DNA from: Croceibacterium ferulae
GTDB lineage: Bacteria > Pseudomonadota > Alphaproteobacteria > Sphingomonadales > Sphingomonadaceae
DNA: 64,000 nt
NCBI RefSeq assembly: GCF_003660445.1
Contig: NZ_QZVQ01000002.1
Span: 62,001 to 126,000, forward strand
Direction: 5' to 3'
The translations under genes and the position numbers were made by a program. The first letter of the stretch is position 1. Each line of letters starts with the position of its first letter. The notes below the pieces were generated by a model. It did not search any database. It saw nothing but the letters and a program-made list of their open reading frames with translations, and was not told the DNA's origin. Positions 62,240 through 64,000 of the stretch are shown here, in pieces.

Positions 62240-64000
62240 TTACAGCGTGCGCTCCTGCTCGGTCACCTCGAACACTTCCAGCTGGTCGCCCGCCCGGATG
62301 TCGTTCGTATCGGCCAGCACCACGCCGCATTCCACGCCGGCGCGGACTTCGTCCACATCGTCCTTGAAGCGGCGGAGCGAGGCGATGGTGGTCGCGCTGA
62401 CGATGACGTCGTTGCGGGTGAGCCGGGCATGCAGACCCTTGCGGATCGCGCCTTCCTCCACCAGCAGGCCTGCTGCCTTGTCGCGCTTGCCGGCAGGGAA
62501 CACCTGCTTGACCTGCGCACGGCCGACCACGTTCTCGATCCGCAGCGGACCGAGCTCGCCCGCCATCTCCTTGGCGATCTCCTGCGTCAGGTGGTAGATG
62601 ACGTCGTAATACATCATCCGCACCTTGTCCCGCTGGATCAGCTGGCGCGCATTCGCATTCGGACGCACATTGAAGCCGATGACCGGCGCCTTGGACGCCG
62701 CCGCCAGCACCACGTCGCTTTCCGTGATCGCACCCACGCCCGATTGCAGGACGCGAACCTTGATCTCGTCGTTCGACAGGTTGTGCAGCGCATTGACGAT
62801 CGCTTCGACCGACCCTTGCACGTCGGCCTTCACCACCACCGGGAACTCGATCACCGCGCTGTTCAGCCCGGCGAACATGGTGTCCAGATTGGCGGGCGCC
62901 ATGGCGGTCCGCTTCTCCGTCGCCTGTTCCTGACGGTATTCCGCCACTTCACGGGCGCGCTGCTCGTTTTCCACCACGGTCAGCACGTCACCGGCCTGCG
63001 GCACGCCGCCAAGACCCAGCACCTCGACCGGCATGGAGGGTCCCGCTTCCTTGATCTGCTTGCCCTTGTCGTCGACCAGGGCGCGCACGCGGCCGCTTTG
63101 CGTACCGACCACGAAGGTGTCGCCACGCTTCAGCGTGCCACGATTGACCAGCACGGTCGCCACCGGGCCACGGCCCTTGTCCAGCTGAGCCTCGATCACG
63201 GTGGCTTCCGCCTCGCGATCAGGACGGGCACGCAGTTCCAGCAGTTCGGCCTGCAGGCTGATCGCCTCGATCAGCTTGTCCAGCCCTTCCCCGGTCTTGG
63301 CGGAGACTTCCACGTCCTGCACGTCGCCGCTCATCTGCTCGACCACGACCTCGTGCTCCAGCAGGCGCTCGCGGATCCGCTGCGGGTTCGCCTCGGGCCG
63401 GTCGATCTTGTTGATCGCCACGATCATCGGCACGCCCGCCGCCTTGGTGTGATTGATGGCTTCGATCGTCTGCGGCATGATGCCGTCATCCGCCGCCACC
63501 ACCAGCACCACGATGTCGGTCACATTGGCGCCGCGCATGCGCATCTGCGTGAACGCCTCGTGCCCCGGCGTGTCGAGGAAGGTGATCTTCTGCTTGTCCT
63601 TCGTGACGATCTGGTAGGCGCCGATATGCTGCGTGATGCCGCCGGCCTCCCCCTTCACGACGTTGGCCCCGCGCAGCGCATCCATCAGGCTGGTCTTGCC
63701 GTGATCGACATGGCCCATGATGGTGACCACGGGCGGACGTTCGCGCAGCGTTTCCTCGGGATCGGCTTCGACCGTCTGGCCGATGTCGATGTCCGCGGCG
63801 GACACGCGAACCATCGTGTGGCCGAATTCCTCGACCAGCAGTTCGGCCGTGTCCTGGTCGATCGTCTGGTTGACGGTTACCGGCATGTCCATGTTGAACA
63901 GCGCCTTCACCAGGTCGGCACCCTTTTCCGCCATGCGGTTGGCCAGTTCCTGCACGGTGATCGCCTCGGGCACGATCACTTCGCGCACCTGCTTCTCACG
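62240..64000 (-). CDS. infB: Translation initiation factor IF-2 (N-terminus beyond the window)
   Basis: The last 586 residues of IF-2. The GTPase domain carries [17 protein letters not shown] and NKIDRPEA; domains II, III and the fMet-tRNA-binding C-terminal domain follow through to [20 protein letters not shown]. The visible start RREKQVREV-like part ([20 protein letters not shown]) is the IF-2 N-terminal helix region; the long variable N-terminus lies past base 64000. IF-2 recruits initiator tRNA to the 30S subunit. Upstream nusA is presumably beyond the window. Confidence 0.97.
   Translation of the reverse strand, partial: REKQVREVIVPEAITVQELANRMAEKGADLVKALFNMDMPVTVNQTIDQDTAELLVEEFGHTMVRVSAADIDIGQTVEADPEETLRERPPVVTIMGHVDHGKTSLMDALRGANVVKGEAGGITQHIGAYQIVTKDKQKITFLDTPGHEAFTQMRMRGANVTDIVVLVVAADDGIMPQTIEAINHTKAAGVPMIVAINKIDRPEANPQRIRERLLEHEVVVEQMSGDVQDVEVSAKTGEGLDKLIEAISLQAELLELRARPDREAEATVIEAQLDKGRGPVATVLVNRGTLKRGDTFVVGTQSGRVRALVDDKGKQIKEAGPSMPVEVLGLGGVPQAGDVLTVVENEQRAREVAEYRQEQATEKRTAMAPANLDTMFAGLNSAVIEFPVVVKADVQGSVEAIVNALHNLSNDEIKVRVLQSGVGAITESDVVLAAASKAPVIGFNVRPNANARQLIQRDKVRMMYYDVIYHLTQEIAKEMAGELGPLRIENVVGRAQVKQVFPAGKRDKAAGLLVEEGAIRKGLHARLTRNDVIVSATTIASLRRFKDDVDEVRAGVECGVVLADTNDIRAGDQLEVFEVTEQERTL

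Overview
The window is GC-rich (roughly two thirds G+C), gene-dense bacterial DNA. Several things point to an alphaproteobacterium of the sphingomonad group (Sphingomonadales: Sphingomonadaceae or Erythrobacteraceae): the infB-rbfA-truB-rpsO-pnp housekeeping run, a NodT-type RND efflux operon, an RcnB-like small periplasmic protein, QueH, GlmU/GlmS, and protein-level resemblance throughout. That assignment is inferred from gene content and recognised protein families, not from any search. No prophage, insertion sequence or CRISPR array was seen.

Layout. 0-8 kb: the N-terminal part of a CPA1 cation/proton antiporter, then a TetR repressor divergent from a three-gene RND multidrug efflux operon (adaptor, pump, outer-membrane channel). 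A second TetR gene follows that appears to start at CTG. 8-11.5 kb: a secreted PHB-depolymerase-like esterase and a PAS-GGDEF-EAL cyclic-di-GMP enzyme. 11.5-15.8 kb: a MarR gene and a paoABC-type molybdenum aldehyde dehydrogenase operon. 15.9-19.9 kb: glmU-glmS and a phosphoglycolate phosphatase.

19.9-35.6 kb is a flagellar block. On the minus strand lie flgBCDEFGHIJKL followed by motAB. On the plus strand lie a MotA-like/one-TM pair, flgA, flgM-flgN and a lytic transglycosylase-flhA-fliA operon. Three sigma-54 (-24/-12) promoters can be read, in front of flgB, flgA and the transglycosylase; two are identical over 16 bases. The hook/rod set is unusually economical: FlgD is 95 aa, FlgE 270 aa and FlgJ is the rod-binding half only. 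The apparent muramidase partner of FlgJ is encoded separately. The MotA-like protein lacks the first MotA membrane helix and is coupled to a 126-aa protein whose single membrane helix carries an Asp, as in MotB/ExbD. This extra stator-like pair is the best candidate here for something undescribed.

35.6-48.4 kb is accessory metabolism: hspQ, tRNA-Ser(CGA), two MDR oxidoreductases, a tannase/feruloyl-esterase-like protein, an exported GH1 beta-glucosidase, a small monooxygenase with a divergent LysR gene, and an overlapping dioxygenase-hydrolase-DoxX-LysR operon. A deletion scar fuses the 5' end of a LysR gene to an N-terminally truncated zinc alcohol dehydrogenase, next to an intact class III alcohol dehydrogenase. 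48.4-49.3 kb has no convincing gene but contains a roughly 140-bp element with nested inverted repeats.

49.3-64 kb: an Mfd-like helicase, a YadA-type trimeric autotransporter, queH, a small unknown gene, and then pnp, rpsO, truB, an M50 protease, tdk, rbfA and infB (cut by the window end) on the minus strand, with an RcnB-like gene inserted on the plus strand.
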